Shown: positions 1 through 7,662, numbered from the stretch's first letter. The stretch: DNA of 60,433 nucleotides from Candidatus Moraniibacteriota bacterium (GCA_028711705.1 JAQTRS010000007.1:1-60433); one strand, 5' to 3'. A program made the numbers and translations. Notes: a model not told the origin generated them from the letters alone.

Positions 1-123
1 TTCCCCGTAATCTTTGGCTGCTTCTTTGCAGTCTTGGCATTCCGGCCTTTCGTCCGGCTCTCCCCAAACTTCGTAGCTCATCTTAATCTCCAGTGTCTAA
101 CCCTGCGCTCAACCGGAGCGCGG

Positions 124-315
124 TTATAATACGGTTTCATTGTTCATGGGTTTCCAGGCCGAATGGGTTTTTGGCATTCCGCATTGGTAAAATTTTGCTT
201 TTATGCTGGGCGCGTATTCCCATGTCCTGCCGCACTCCGGGCATTGCCATAAAGTAGCGGTAAATGTCGCGATATATCCGCAGGCGCATTCAATCGTTTT
301 TGTCGTGTCAGTCAT
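124..315 (-). CDS. Small zinc-ribbon-like protein
   Basis: 63 aa ORF with CxC and CPECG motifs. Confidence 0.6.
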   Translation of the reverse strand: MTDTTKTIECACGYIATFTATLWQCPECGRTWEYAPSIKAKFYQCGMPKTHSAWKPMNNETVL

Positions 316-349
316 TGGTTTCCCAAAAATCCAAAAAATTAACAGCTAG

Positions 350-367
350 TGATCCACTGGTGATCCA
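350..367. promoter_or_regulatory. Putative integrase arm-type site, copy 1 (TGATCCACTGGTGATCCA)
   Basis: 18-bp exact direct repeat with 567-584, flanking the tRNA-derived core and next to the integrase; overlaps the perfect inverted repeat TGATCCATT-c-AATGGATCA at 361-379. Confidence 0.6.
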
Positions 368-469
368 TTCAATGGATCAAACCATGCTACTACATGAGTA
401 AGCATAAAATATTTACTCATTATAATTCAAAGTCTTGTGAAATAAAGCATTGATTTTATTGGCTTGGCG

Positions 470-519
470 TGGGATTCATAACCCCAAGGTCGGTGGTTCG
501 ATCCCACCCATCGCCACCA
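470..519 (+). other. Putative attP core: 3' part of a tRNA gene (CAT anticodon to CCA)
   Basis: tgggattCATaaccccaaggtcggtggttcgatcccacccatcgccaCCA; anticodon arm, T-arm, acceptor 3' strand and CCA present, no D-arm or 5' acceptor strand upstream. Confidence 0.8.
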
Positions 520-566
520 AATAAATCAAAGACATATCAACTCTACAAAAACAATACCACGGCTTT

Positions 567-584
567 TGATCCACTGGTGATCCA
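567..584. promoter_or_regulatory. Putative integrase arm-type site, copy 2
   Basis: Exact repeat of 350-367. Confidence 0.6.
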
Positions 585-630
585 CCGATAAATATTGCCG
601 CTGATAAATTTATCATTATAATCCAGCCTT

Positions 631-1593
631 ATGGCAACTTTTACCAAACGCGGCGACTCTTGGTTTGTCCGCATCCGCAGAAAAGGGCACAGCAGCATCT
701 CGCGGTCGTTCAACACCCGTTCCGAGGCCGAACGCTGGGCGTTGACGATTGAATCCGGCATGGGCGTCGGCACCTATGTGGATAACCGGGAAACCCTGAC
801 CACCACGCTGCATGAATGCCTGGAGCGGTATGCCCGCGAAGTCATGCCGCTGAAAAAAGGCGCGGCCAGGGAAGCCTACCGGGTGAAAATGTGGCAGGCG
901 GACAAGCTCGCGGTAAAAGCCATCGGCGCGATCAAGCAAACGGATATGGCGCGGTGGCGTGATAGCAAGCTGGCTTCCGGCTTGAGCGGAACCAGCGTCA
1001 AGCTGGATTTGTCGCTGCTGTCTCATGTGTTTACTATTGCCATAAAAGAATGGGGGTTCCCTTTAACAAATCCGGTGGCCATGATTCGCAAGCCCAAATC
1101 CGGCATGGCCAGAAACAGGCGGTTTGAGTCCGGCGAAGAAGAACGATTATTGAAATCGTGCAGCCCTGAACTCAAAGCGTTTGTGATTCTGGCTCTACAA
1201 ACCGGAATGCGCCGGGGTGAGCTATGTAGTTTGCGCCGATCCTGGATAAAAGGCCGGGTGGCGTATTTGCCTGATACTAAAAACGGCATGCCAAGAGCTG
1301 TGCCGTTATCAACACGGGCGCTAGAAACCATTGCATCCCTGCCTTTGCGCATTGACGGCGTATTGTTCGGGTTGTTGCCGGATGCCTATACCAAAGGTTT
1401 TATGCGGGCCTGCCGGAAGGCGGAAATTGTTGATTTTCACTTGCACGACCTCAGACACGAGGCCACCAGCCGATTTTTCGAGAAAGGGCTTGACGTGATG
1501 CAGGTTAAGGAGATTACCGGCCATAAATCGCTGCAAATGTTGAGTCGCTATACGCATTTAAAAACGGATGACTTGGCGCAATTATTGTGCTAA
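631..1593 (+). CDS. int: Tyrosine recombinase / phage integrase
   Basis: 320 aa; TGMRRGEL, HDLRHEATS, GHKSLQMLSRYTH catalytic motifs. Confidence 0.95.
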   Translation: MATFTKRGDSWFVRIRRKGHSSISRSFNTRSEAERWALTIESGMGVGTYVDNRETLTTTLHECLERYAREVMPLKKGAAREAYRVKMWQADKLAVKAIGAIKQTDMARWRDSKLASGLSGTSVKLDLSLLSHVFTIAIKEWGFPLTNPVAMIRKPKSGMARNRRFESGEEERLLKSCSPELKAFVILALQTGMRRGELCSLRRSWIKGRVAYLPDTKNGMPRAVPLSTRALETIASLPLRIDGVLFGLLPDAYTKGFMRACRKAEIVDFHLHDLRHEATSRFFEKGLDVMQVKEITGHKSLQMLSRYTHLKTDDLAQLLC

Positions 1594-1814
1594 ACCGCCA
1601 GCCGTGGACGACCGCGCTTAGGCCTGTCGGCAATCCGGTCAGGCTCCTTCAAGCTTTCAGACCACGCTTCCAGATCCCGCACCCGCCAGGACTTGCGCCC
1701 GCCCAGGCGCACCGGCGCGGGGAATGTCCCGGCCTTGCACATGCGGTCGATGGTGGCCGGGCTGAGGTCTACGGCTTTCGCGGTATCGTTAATATCCAAG
1801 TGTAAAATTAGCAT
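1590..1814 (-). CDS. AlpA-like / excisionase-type HTH protein
   Basis: 74 aa; DINDTAKAVDLSPATIDRMCKAGTFPAPVRLGGRKSWRVRDLEAW. Confidence 0.8.
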   Translation of the reverse strand: MLILHLDINDTAKAVDLSPATIDRMCKAGTFPAPVRLGGRKSWRVRDLEAWSESLKEPDRIADRPKRGRPRLAV

Positions 1815-1873
1815 ACTAGTATCGAGGCCGTGCCGAACTCGGCCATCAGGCTGAAAAAGGTGGAGGTTTTCAT
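1814..1873 (-). pseudogene. Possible truncated PrtN-like N-terminus (MKTSTFFSLMAEFGTA...)
   Basis: Minus-strand reading gives MKTSTFFSLMAEFGTASILVC*, which resembles the N-terminus of pyocin-activator PrtN-like proteins and then stops. Confidence 0.35.
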
Positions 1874-1902
1874 GGTAATCCCCTCGTCAATAAATTCTTG
1901 AA

Positions 1903-2346
1903 TGGCTCGCTCAAAACTAATGTTTCTGTGTTTGGCTGCATGGCTCGCTCCCCTAGTCTGTTTCTGTTTTTTCCCATTGGCTCGCTAACAATATTTGTTT
2001 CTGATTTTTTTCAATGGCTCGCTACATTCTTATGTATCCGGTTGATTAATTGGCTCGCTAAGCATTATTGTTTCTGTTCGCATCCCTTGGCTCGCTAAGT
2101 TTAGCTGTTTCTGTTTTTTGTTTATGGCTCGCTAACTTTACCTGTTTCTGTTTGGGTTATATGGCTCGCTTGTTTTGAATGTTTCTGTTTTCCTATGATG
2201 GCTCGCTAAAAACGGCTGTTTCTGTTTGGTTTCATTGGCTCGCTAGGCTTTGCTGTTTCTGTTTTATTGACTTGGCACGCTAAATAATGCTGTTTCTGTT
2301 TATGAATTATGGCTCGCTAAGCAACAATGTTTCTGTTTTCTCAAAC
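1903..2346. repeat. Block U of bipartite 37-bp repeat array: 12 units of TGGCTCGCT-N9-TGTTTCTGT-N10
   Basis: R1 starts at 1903, 1941, 1978, 2015, 2051, 2088, 2125, 2162, 2199, 2236, 2273, 2310 (period 37; first interval 38, fourth 36). N9 segments all differ. Confidence 0.95.
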
Positions 2347-2359
2347 CGGCAAAATTCAA

Positions 2360-3247
2360 TCAGGCGGCTTTGCTGTGGACAAGGCCCAGCTTTTCCTCGG
2401 CGTAACGCGAGCGCACCGGCAAGCCTTCAATCGTGCGCCAGGTTGTCCAGCAATCCGCTAAAAACTCCTTGATCATATAGCGGGTCGCCATATTATGAAG
2501 ATGGCCCTTGGTCTTGTCTTGATGCTTCGGATGGTGTTGCAGGCGGTGTTTATAGCCGTCGTAAATGTCCCGGTACGGCCCGCCCAGTTTGATGAAACTC
2601 GCGCCTAACACGCCGACCATTTTGGTTTTCAAAAACGGATTAAAGGTAATGCCCACCGTGTCCACGGCAGCGCCGTCCCGGTTGACATAGGTTTTCGGCG
2701 TCAAGTGGTGTTTCTTACGGCAGCGGCCTTCTTCCAACGTGTCACCGTCAGCGTTTTCCGAGACCACGACATCGAGGCCCGCGTATTTCCACAGGGCGCT
2801 GATGGAATTGCATTTGTGAATATCGATTTCCGCAATCATCACCGCCGCCATCATCGGCCCCACGCCTCTTACGCCTTTCAGCCAGTCGTAAATCGGGTAG
2901 TTGTCCAGCTCGATTTCCAGCAGCCGGATATGGGATTTTTCCGAGTCGATTAGCTGCTCGTAGGATTTAATCAGCAGCACTTCGCCGCTCGAAGTCAGCA
3001 ACTGCGAGTCCGGCTTGAAGTGTTTGGTGACGCGCTTGACGCCGTCGGTGATCAGTTTATACTCGCCGCGCAACTGTTCCAGCACGGCGGCGGCTTTCTC
3101 GTTCTTCTCGCTGTCCTCGGCCTCCCCCGGCGCGATGCCCAGCTTGTCCCGAAAGGCCGCGACAATGCGGTTGCCGGACTGAATGCGTAGTTTTTGCAAT
3201 TGGTACAACGAATGCACCGATACTCTGAGCAAGGATTCGGTTTTCAT
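2360..3247 (-). CDS. IS110-family-like protein: C-terminal Tnp_20/HhH region without recognisable N-terminal DEDD domain
   Basis: 295 aa; LKGVRGVGPMMAAVMIAEIDIHKCNSISALWKYAGLDV and C-terminal GPYRDIYDGYKHRL...KGHLHNMATRYMIKEFLADCWTTWR. Confidence 0.8.
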   Translation of the reverse strand: MKTESLLRVSVHSLYQLQKLRIQSGNRIVAAFRDKLGIAPGEAEDSEKNEKAAAVLEQLRGEYKLITDGVKRVTKHFKPDSQLLTSSGEVLLIKSYEQLIDSEKSHIRLLEIELDNYPIYDWLKGVRGVGPMMAAVMIAEIDIHKCNSISALWKYAGLDVVVSENADGDTLEEGRCRKKHHLTPKTYVNRDGAAVDTVGITFNPFLKTKMVGVLGASFIKLGGPYRDIYDGYKHRLQHHPKHQDKTKGHLHNMATRYMIKEFLADCWTTWRTIEGLPVRSRYAEEKLGLVHSKAA

Positions 3248-3249
3248 AA

Positions 3250-3444
3250 GGTCTCGCTAATTAATTAAGGTTGTGGGTTGGGTTGAATGGCTCGCTGTCC
3301 GGGTGTGTTTCCGGTTGGCAATCCTGGCTCGCTCGTCATGCCTGTTTCTGTTTCCCTTGCCTGGCTCGCTGGATATTATTGTTTCTGTTCAAAGTCCCTG
3401 GCTCGCTAAATCAATATGTTTCCGGTTGGACGAATTGGCGCGGT
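3250..3444. repeat. Block V of the same 37-bp array: 4 clear units plus degenerate units at both edges
   Basis: R1 at 3288, 3325, 3362, 3399; degenerate R1 at 3250 (ggtctcgct) and 3436 (tggcgcggt); R2 TGTTTCTGT or TGTTTCCGG at fixed offset 18. Confidence 0.92.
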
Positions 3445-3446
3445 TT

Positions 3447-3929
3447 TCATTTGATCACCAAGGCCCAGCCGTTTTCGATATGCGCGCCGGGCACGTCGCC
3501 GGCGACCTTGATCGCCAGTTTGTTGATAAATTTGCTTTCCCGGATTTCGGTGAACGCGTCGGGTATCAAGGCCTCATCATCGATAATGACGCGGCCCGAG
3601 GTTTTACGCAGACTCACCTCGAATTCGGGGCAGCTTATTTTTGAGATGGCGCAGGCCAACATGTTTTCCTTTAAGTAGTCTTTTAGTCTTTCTGACTTGT
3701 TTTTTATCGCTTCCCTGCGTTTTCTCATTTTTTCCTCAGCCTCCTTAATCATGCGTTCTTCTGCATCGAGGTTTTGGAAATACCGGGCAATATTTTTCGC
3801 CTTCATTTCAATGTCACCTGACAAAGACTCCAAGGTATCACTAAGTGCTTGCGGATCAATATCTTCCATTTCGGATAATTCCAAAAATGCACGTTGGTAT
3901 TGGGCTGCCAATTCATATAAATTATTCAT
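3447..3929 (-). CDS. Siphovirus Gp157-like protein
   Basis: 160 aa; MNNLYELAAQYQ...KIKRLKDYL-type coiled coil then ISCPEFEVSLRKTSGRVIIDDEALIPDAF. Confidence 0.85.
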   Translation of the reverse strand: MNNLYELAAQYQRAFLELSEMEDIDPQALSDTLESLSGDIEMKAKNIARYFQNLDAEERMIKEAEEKMRKRREAIKNKSERLKDYLKENMLACAISKISCPEFEVSLRKTSGRVIIDDEALIPDAFTEIRESKFINKLAIKVAGDVPGAHIENGWALVIK

Positions 3930-4152
3930 CTGAAAAAACCTTTTCTTTGTAAGCTGCTGATAAGCTTTTCTGGATTTGAATCAACGGTTTCCCGCAGTAG
4001 CAACAAAATCGCATGCCATTGGCTTCAGGAGTAGCTTCGACGAGACAAAATGAATCGCCGCAAGCCGTGTTGTACACGTCAGCATTTTCCCAGTCGTCCT
4101 CCTGACGCCAGCAGCAGCAGCCGCCGCCTAAGTCGTTGTCTTCACCGCTCAT
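3922..4152 (-). CDS. Small Cys-rich protein
   Basis: 76 aa ORF overlapping its neighbours by a few bases; CCYCGKPL zinc-ribbon-like. Confidence 0.6.
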   Translation of the reverse strand: MSGEDNDLGGGCCCWRQEDDWENADVYNTACGDSFCLVEATPEANGMRFCCYCGKPLIQIQKSLSAAYKEKVFSDE

Positions 4153-4796
4153 GCGGGCTCCCCGAGGAGTTGCGCCTTCCTAGTGTTCTTTGTTTCTAAA
4201 CAAAGCGGCTGCAAGGCCTTTGGAATAGTGCGCCAAACTTCGGCCAGTTGCGCGATGTGGGTCACGGCCTCGAGCTTGCCGCGCCAGTCGGCGATGAGTT
4301 TGGCCGCCTGCGCCTGTTTTTCATCGGCGCTGGGCTCTTGCGCTTCCGGCTCAACATGCAGCTCGCCCTTGTGCCACAAATCCAGGGCCGCGCCAAAGCG
4401 CATGGCGGCATTGCGCAAGGCGTCGCCAATGCGCTCTTTCATCGCGTCGCCGCCGGTTTTGCCTTGGGCGTCGCCATAGCCTAAGCGAGTCACGCCGCAC
4501 ACCGTCAGCTTTATCCACATGCCGCCGTTGCCATCGATCACCGGATAACCCTTGTCATCCAGCGCCAAGGGCTCCCAAGTCCAGGCCGGATCGCAGTCCA
4601 GCAGCCTGTCTGTCAGGGCCGCATGGCCGACATAGGATAAGTGCACGGCAGGCAGGCCGTGATAGCCGCCACATTCCTTGCAATTGCCTTTTTGCGAGTC
4701 CTTTTTGTAGGGCTTGGGCAGCTTGGAAATCTGGTTGTCTGGAAACGGCTTGCGCAATAATGCCAAGCCGGTTAGTTGTTCGCTCATCACAGCCAC
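4149..4796 (-). CDS. Putative single-strand annealing protein, Rad52/Sak-like
   Basis: 215 aa; YVGHAALTDRLLDCDPAWTWEP...TRLGYGDA...MKERIGDALRNAAMRFGAALDLW. Confidence 0.65.
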   Translation of the reverse strand: MAVMSEQLTGLALLRKPFPDNQISKLPKPYKKDSQKGNCKECGGYHGLPAVHLSYVGHAALTDRLLDCDPAWTWEPLALDDKGYPVIDGNGGMWIKLTVCGVTRLGYGDAQGKTGGDAMKERIGDALRNAAMRFGAALDLWHKGELHVEPEAQEPSADEKQAQAAKLIADWRGKLEAVTHIAQLAEVWRTIPKALQPLCLETKNTRKAQLLGEPA

Positions 4797-4878
4797 TCCA
4801 AAAATACCGCCAGTAAAATAACCGGCGTCAGGATCACCAGGACGCCGTAGAAAAACATCAGTCTGAGTTCGCGGTTCA

Positions 4879-5088
4879 TCAGAACACCCCTTCCTCAGCC
4901 CACGCCTCGACGGCCTGCGCCCGTGCGCTTAACTGCTCCGAGCGTTCGTACTCTGCGGCATAGCCCAAGTCGTAAGCGATGCCCTGGGGCGTGTGCGGCA
5001 GGCCCCGCGCCGCGTCAAGACGGCCCCTGATATGGTCGTTTTTATAGCGCAACGCTTCTATCTGCATCTGTAGATATAAGTCGCTCAT
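4879..5088 (-). CDS. Hypothetical protein
   Basis: 69 aa ORF, 4-bp overlap with upstream gene. Confidence 0.6.
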   Translation of the reverse strand: MSDLYLQMQIEALRYKNDHIRGRLDAARGLPHTPQGIAYDLGYAAEYERSEQLSARAQAVEAWAEEGVF

Positions 5089-5354
5089 GCCGTCTCTCCC
5101 GGCGCGTTCAAGGCCAGCAGCTCCTGTTTGCGCTGGGCCAGTTGCTGAATCTCGACCATGGCCTGCTCCTGAATGGCCGCGATTTGCCGGTCCAGCACGG
5201 CCACCTCTTGCGTGATGACGGCGTCCTCCGGCAACGGCGGAAACTCAATGTCGACAAATTCCGTTAAGCGGACATAGTCGCGGTGCTCCGCGCACCAGTC
5301 GTCAGTAATGACTTCGTAATCCACGCGGATATTTTTATACTTGGCCAGTCTCAT
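5085..5354 (-). CDS. Hypothetical protein (start at MRLAKYKNIRVDYEV)
   Basis: C-terminal 89 aa of ORF 5085..5528; internal ATG fits the operon better. Confidence 0.55.
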   Translation of the reverse strand: MRLAKYKNIRVDYEVITDDWCAEHRDYVRLTEFVDIEFPPLPEDAVITQEVAVLDRQIAAIQEQAMVEIQQLAQRKQELLALNAPGETA

Positions 5355-5497
5355 TTCACACCTACCTGATAGGCCATAAAAAACCGATTCCGGCGCTTGT
5401 TGCGCCAGCATTGGGCGCGCGCCAGGCAGGTCTCCCGGCCCACCACCAGCGCCCGGCCGTCCACGAATTGTAAAAGTTGGTAATGCTTTTTGTTCAT
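5351..5497 (-). CDS. Small hypothetical protein (MNKKHYQLLQFVDGRALVVGRETCLARAQCWRNKRRNRFFMAYQVGVK)
   Basis: 48-aa ORF read on the minus strand, overlaps the next start by 4 bp. Confidence 0.55.
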   Translation of the reverse strand: MNKKHYQLLQFVDGRALVVGRETCLARAQCWRNKRRNRFFMAYQVGVK

Positions 5498-5682
5498 TTT
5501 CGTCCCCTTCTGTCTCGATTAAAGTCATATTCTTGTTGCGCCGCGTCCATCGCCTTATTCAGCGCGTCGGTGGCGTCGGTAATATGCCTGAAGCACAGCG
5601 AGCGCCCGCCCCCCGCGCGCCGCCGTAAGTCTTGCAGGCGCATTTTTGAGGCATACAGGTCATCCAGCAACGCTTTATCCAT
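5494..5682 (-). CDS. Hypothetical protein
   Basis: 62 aa ORF in the same tight operon. Confidence 0.55.
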   Translation of the reverse strand: MDKALLDDLYASKMRLQDLRRRAGGGRSLCFRHITDATDALNKAMDAAQQEYDFNRDRRGRK

Positions 5683-5962
5683 CCGTTCCTTCGCCGGTGG
5701 TTAAAATTAAGGTTCCCGCCTCGCACGGGATCGGCGGTTCAGTGAAGCTACGGTCTCCGCGACGCGAGAAGCACTACCGCTAAGATTCGGTTATTCCAGC
5801 GCCGCCGACAGCACCAGGTCGGCGAACTCCTCCAGCTTGACTTCGTTGTCGCGAAGCTGGAGGTAAGCCCGGCGCTGGGGCGTGATGTCGGCAATCTCGA
5901 TGTCGTCAACGTGTTCTACTAGCATGATTAGTCTCGGTTTAGGTGGATGTTTGGTCTAATAT

Positions 5963-5998
5963 AAACAAAAAGTTTGCACTTGTCAAACAATATGTTTG
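5963..5998. promoter_or_regulatory. Putative OL: AAACAAAAAGTTT (5963-5975) and CAAACAATATGTTTG (5984-5998)
   Basis: Palindromic AAACN5GTTT sites 22 bp apart; same motif found in the cI-cro intergenic region. Confidence 0.7.
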
Positions 5999-6016
5999 TT
6001 TATTTTTCAGCAGGCA

Positions 6017-6042
6017 TAAAAAAACCCGCGTTAGCGGGCTTG
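6017..6042 (-). terminator. Rho-independent terminator for the leftward repressor operon
   Basis: Minus strand: AAGCCCGCTAACGCGGGTTTTTTTATG. Confidence 0.75.
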
Positions 6043-6066
6043 ATGGGGTGAATTTTTTGGGGTGTT

Positions 6067-6282
6067 TTAGTCGTTTAGCTCTAACCGGCGCTCAATGTGA
6101 TCCAGGCGCTGTTCAACCAGCGCCTGCGCCTGCGCCTCGGTAAAACCGGCGTCGGTTAGTTTTTTAAACTGTTTCCACGTATCAAAAGGGAAAAAGGTCA
6201 TGGGAAAAACGCCTTCAACACGAGCGCCAGCATCCCGGCCATGAGCGACAACATACCCGCGACCAGGAAACCCAACAGCCAT
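6067..6282 (-). CDS. Small coiled-coil protein (…DHIERRLELND)
   Basis: ORF; real start probably the internal MTFFPFDTWKQFKKL. Confidence 0.55.
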   Translation of the reverse strand: MAVGFPGRGYVVAHGRDAGARVEGVFPMTFFPFDTWKQFKKLTDAGFTEAQAQALVEQRLDHIERRLELND

Positions 6283-6494
6283 TTGAAGGTCGTTGCGTCG
6301 GCTTTCAACACCGCGATATCGGTTTTTAAGGGCGCCAGCGCGAGATCCATATCCGGTTTGGTCGCCAGTTCCCTTAAGTTGACCGCCAGCGCTTCCGCCA
6401 GCGCATTAGCCTGGGCTTCCGCCTGGACAGCAGGCACGCCGCCCTCTTTTAAGGTATTGGAATATTTCAAGGTATCAAAAGTAAGGGTGCTCAT
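6198..6494 (-). CDS. DUF1640-like coiled-coil protein with C-terminal TM
   Basis: MSTLTFDTLKYSNTLKEGGVPAVQAEAQANALAEAL...; paralogous to 55346..55606. Confidence 0.75.
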   Translation of the reverse strand: MSTLTFDTLKYSNTLKEGGVPAVQAEAQANALAEALAVNLRELATKPDMDLALAPLKTDIAVLKADATTFKWLLGFLVAGMLSLMAGMLALVLKAFFP

Positions 6495-6497
6495 GGC

Positions 6498-6770
6498 TTA
6501 GTCTTTTATAAAATTGAGAAACGTCACGGTTACGCCGTTGTCGGCGATGATTACCGTATCAAACGGCAGGTAGAACTGATCAAACGGCAGGTAGACCTGC
6601 ATGTAAATTGAGGCCTTCCCGATTTGCAGACGCAGACTGGCCGGTTTGATTCTCGATCCGCGACGCTGTGCATGACGCTTCTCGGTTTCGGGTGTAACTC
6701 TGACTTCTCGACGCTCTTTTATACGCTTTTCAAAATATTCACTATAGAAATTATTATCGCCCGACATCAC
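6498..6770 (-). CDS. Hypothetical protein
   Basis: 90 aa ORF downstream of the cI-like gene. Confidence 0.5.
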   Translation of the reverse strand: MMSGDNNFYSEYFEKRIKERREVRVTPETEKRHAQRRGSRIKPASLRLQIGKASIYMQVYLPFDQFYLPFDTVIIADNGVTVTFLNFIKD

Positions 6771-7341
6771 GTTTAATCCTGTCAGCTTTCAGCGATTGTT
6801 CAGCATCCACTAGCCAGGCGTCTTTACGCAATAAAAAAATAATTCTTTCCGGCGCCGGCAGCACCAGGGTCTTTTTAAAAATGTCAGCGGCTTTTTTACC
6901 AGACAGGTTGTAAAGCGCTATCCTGCTCGCTTCATCGTCCGCGTACAGCCCTTCCTTGATTAATTTATCGCAACCATCGCCAAGCTTTTTCAAGTAGTCC
7001 TCCATGTCAGCCTTGGATTTTTCCCGCAGGATTACCATCAGCTCACCCATCTGAATTGTAGAATCAACGGGCCGGTCGGATTGGTCGGCTTGGGGCGCGT
7101 TATTGCCCCCCGGAGGCGGTTGTGTTGACGGGTATTTCGGTTGCGCTCCTGAATCCAGCCATTCCGGCATCACGCCTAATTCCTTGGCTAGAGGGATTAT
7201 TTTTTTTGCCGGAACACCTCGAGACCTCCAGTTTGTCCAGTCCTGGCTTCGTATGTTTATTTGCCTTTGGAAGTCCGCATATTTGATCTTTTTTTCTGCT
7301 AAAACTTCACAAAGTCTGTCAAATGCCGATTGCTCTCTCAT
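6754..7341 (-). CDS. CI-like phage repressor
   Basis: MREQSAFDRLCEVLAEKKIKYADFQRQINIRSQDWTNWRSRGVPAKKIIPLAKELGVMPEWL; divergent from the Cro-like gene. The longer ORF start (7428) would overlap the operators. Confidence 0.8.
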   Translation of the reverse strand: MREQSAFDRLCEVLAEKKIKYADFQRQINIRSQDWTNWRSRGVPAKKIIPLAKELGVMPEWLDSGAQPKYPSTQPPPGGNNAPQADQSDRPVDSTIQMGELMVILREKSKADMEDYLKKLGDGCDKLIKEGLYADDEASRIALYNLSGKKAADIFKKTLVLPAPERIIFLLRKDAWLVDAEQSLKADRIKRDVGR

Positions 7342-7414
7342 AAACAAAAAGTTTATATCAGAAAGATCAGGATTTAAACAAACATATTGTTTGCTTTTTA
7401 CAAACGATTCGTGT
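7342..7414. promoter_or_regulatory. Putative OR: sites at 7342-7354, 7379-7393 and a weaker one at 7402-7414
   Basis: AAACAAAAAGTTT; CAAACATATTGTTTG; AAACGATTCGTGT. The last two are 22 bp apart, as at OL. Confidence 0.7.
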
Positions 7415-7426
7415 ATTGTTGAATTC

Positions 7427-7627
7427 ATGACAAATATGCAACCTGCAATTGATTATTTCGGAACCCAAGCCGCCCTTGCCAAGGCCATCGGCGTTAACCC
7501 TATGTCGGTAACGCAATGGAAGCGGCGCGGGCTGCCCCCTAGGCGTGCCAAAGAAATTTCAGAGTTAACTCACGGCACCATAAAAGCTTCTGATCTGTTG
7601 CCTAACTTCTTTCATAGCCAACAATGA
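7427..7627 (+). CDS. Cro / YdaS-like regulator
   Basis: MTNMQPAIDYFGTQAALAKAIGVNPMSVTQWKRRGLPPRRAKEISELTHGTIKASDL. Confidence 0.85.
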   Translation: MTNMQPAIDYFGTQAALAKAIGVNPMSVTQWKRRGLPPRRAKEISELTHGTIKASDLLPNFFHSQQ

Positions 7628-7662
7628 CCCCTTTTCATATCTCCTCCTTGAGATACCCCCTC

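Noticed and set aside
430-519. Functional tRNA gene
   Set aside because: Only the anticodon-to-3' part is present; no D-arm or matching 5' acceptor strand upstream. Best explained as attP.
1898-2098. ORFs 1898..2098, 2287..2472, 3271..3678 and 3273..3644 as genes
   Set aside because: They are readings through the 37-bp array (period not divisible by 3) and antisense to Gp157-like or IS110-like genes.
2340-3290. Complete IS110 insertion sequence
   Set aside because: No DEDD domain, no recognisable ends or target-site evidence; the repeat blocks on both sides are arrays, not simple terminal sequences.
1903-3444. Classical CRISPR array
   Set aside because: Constant boxes are only about 9-11 bp and spacers 9-10 bp, two different boxes alternate, and no cas gene is nearby.
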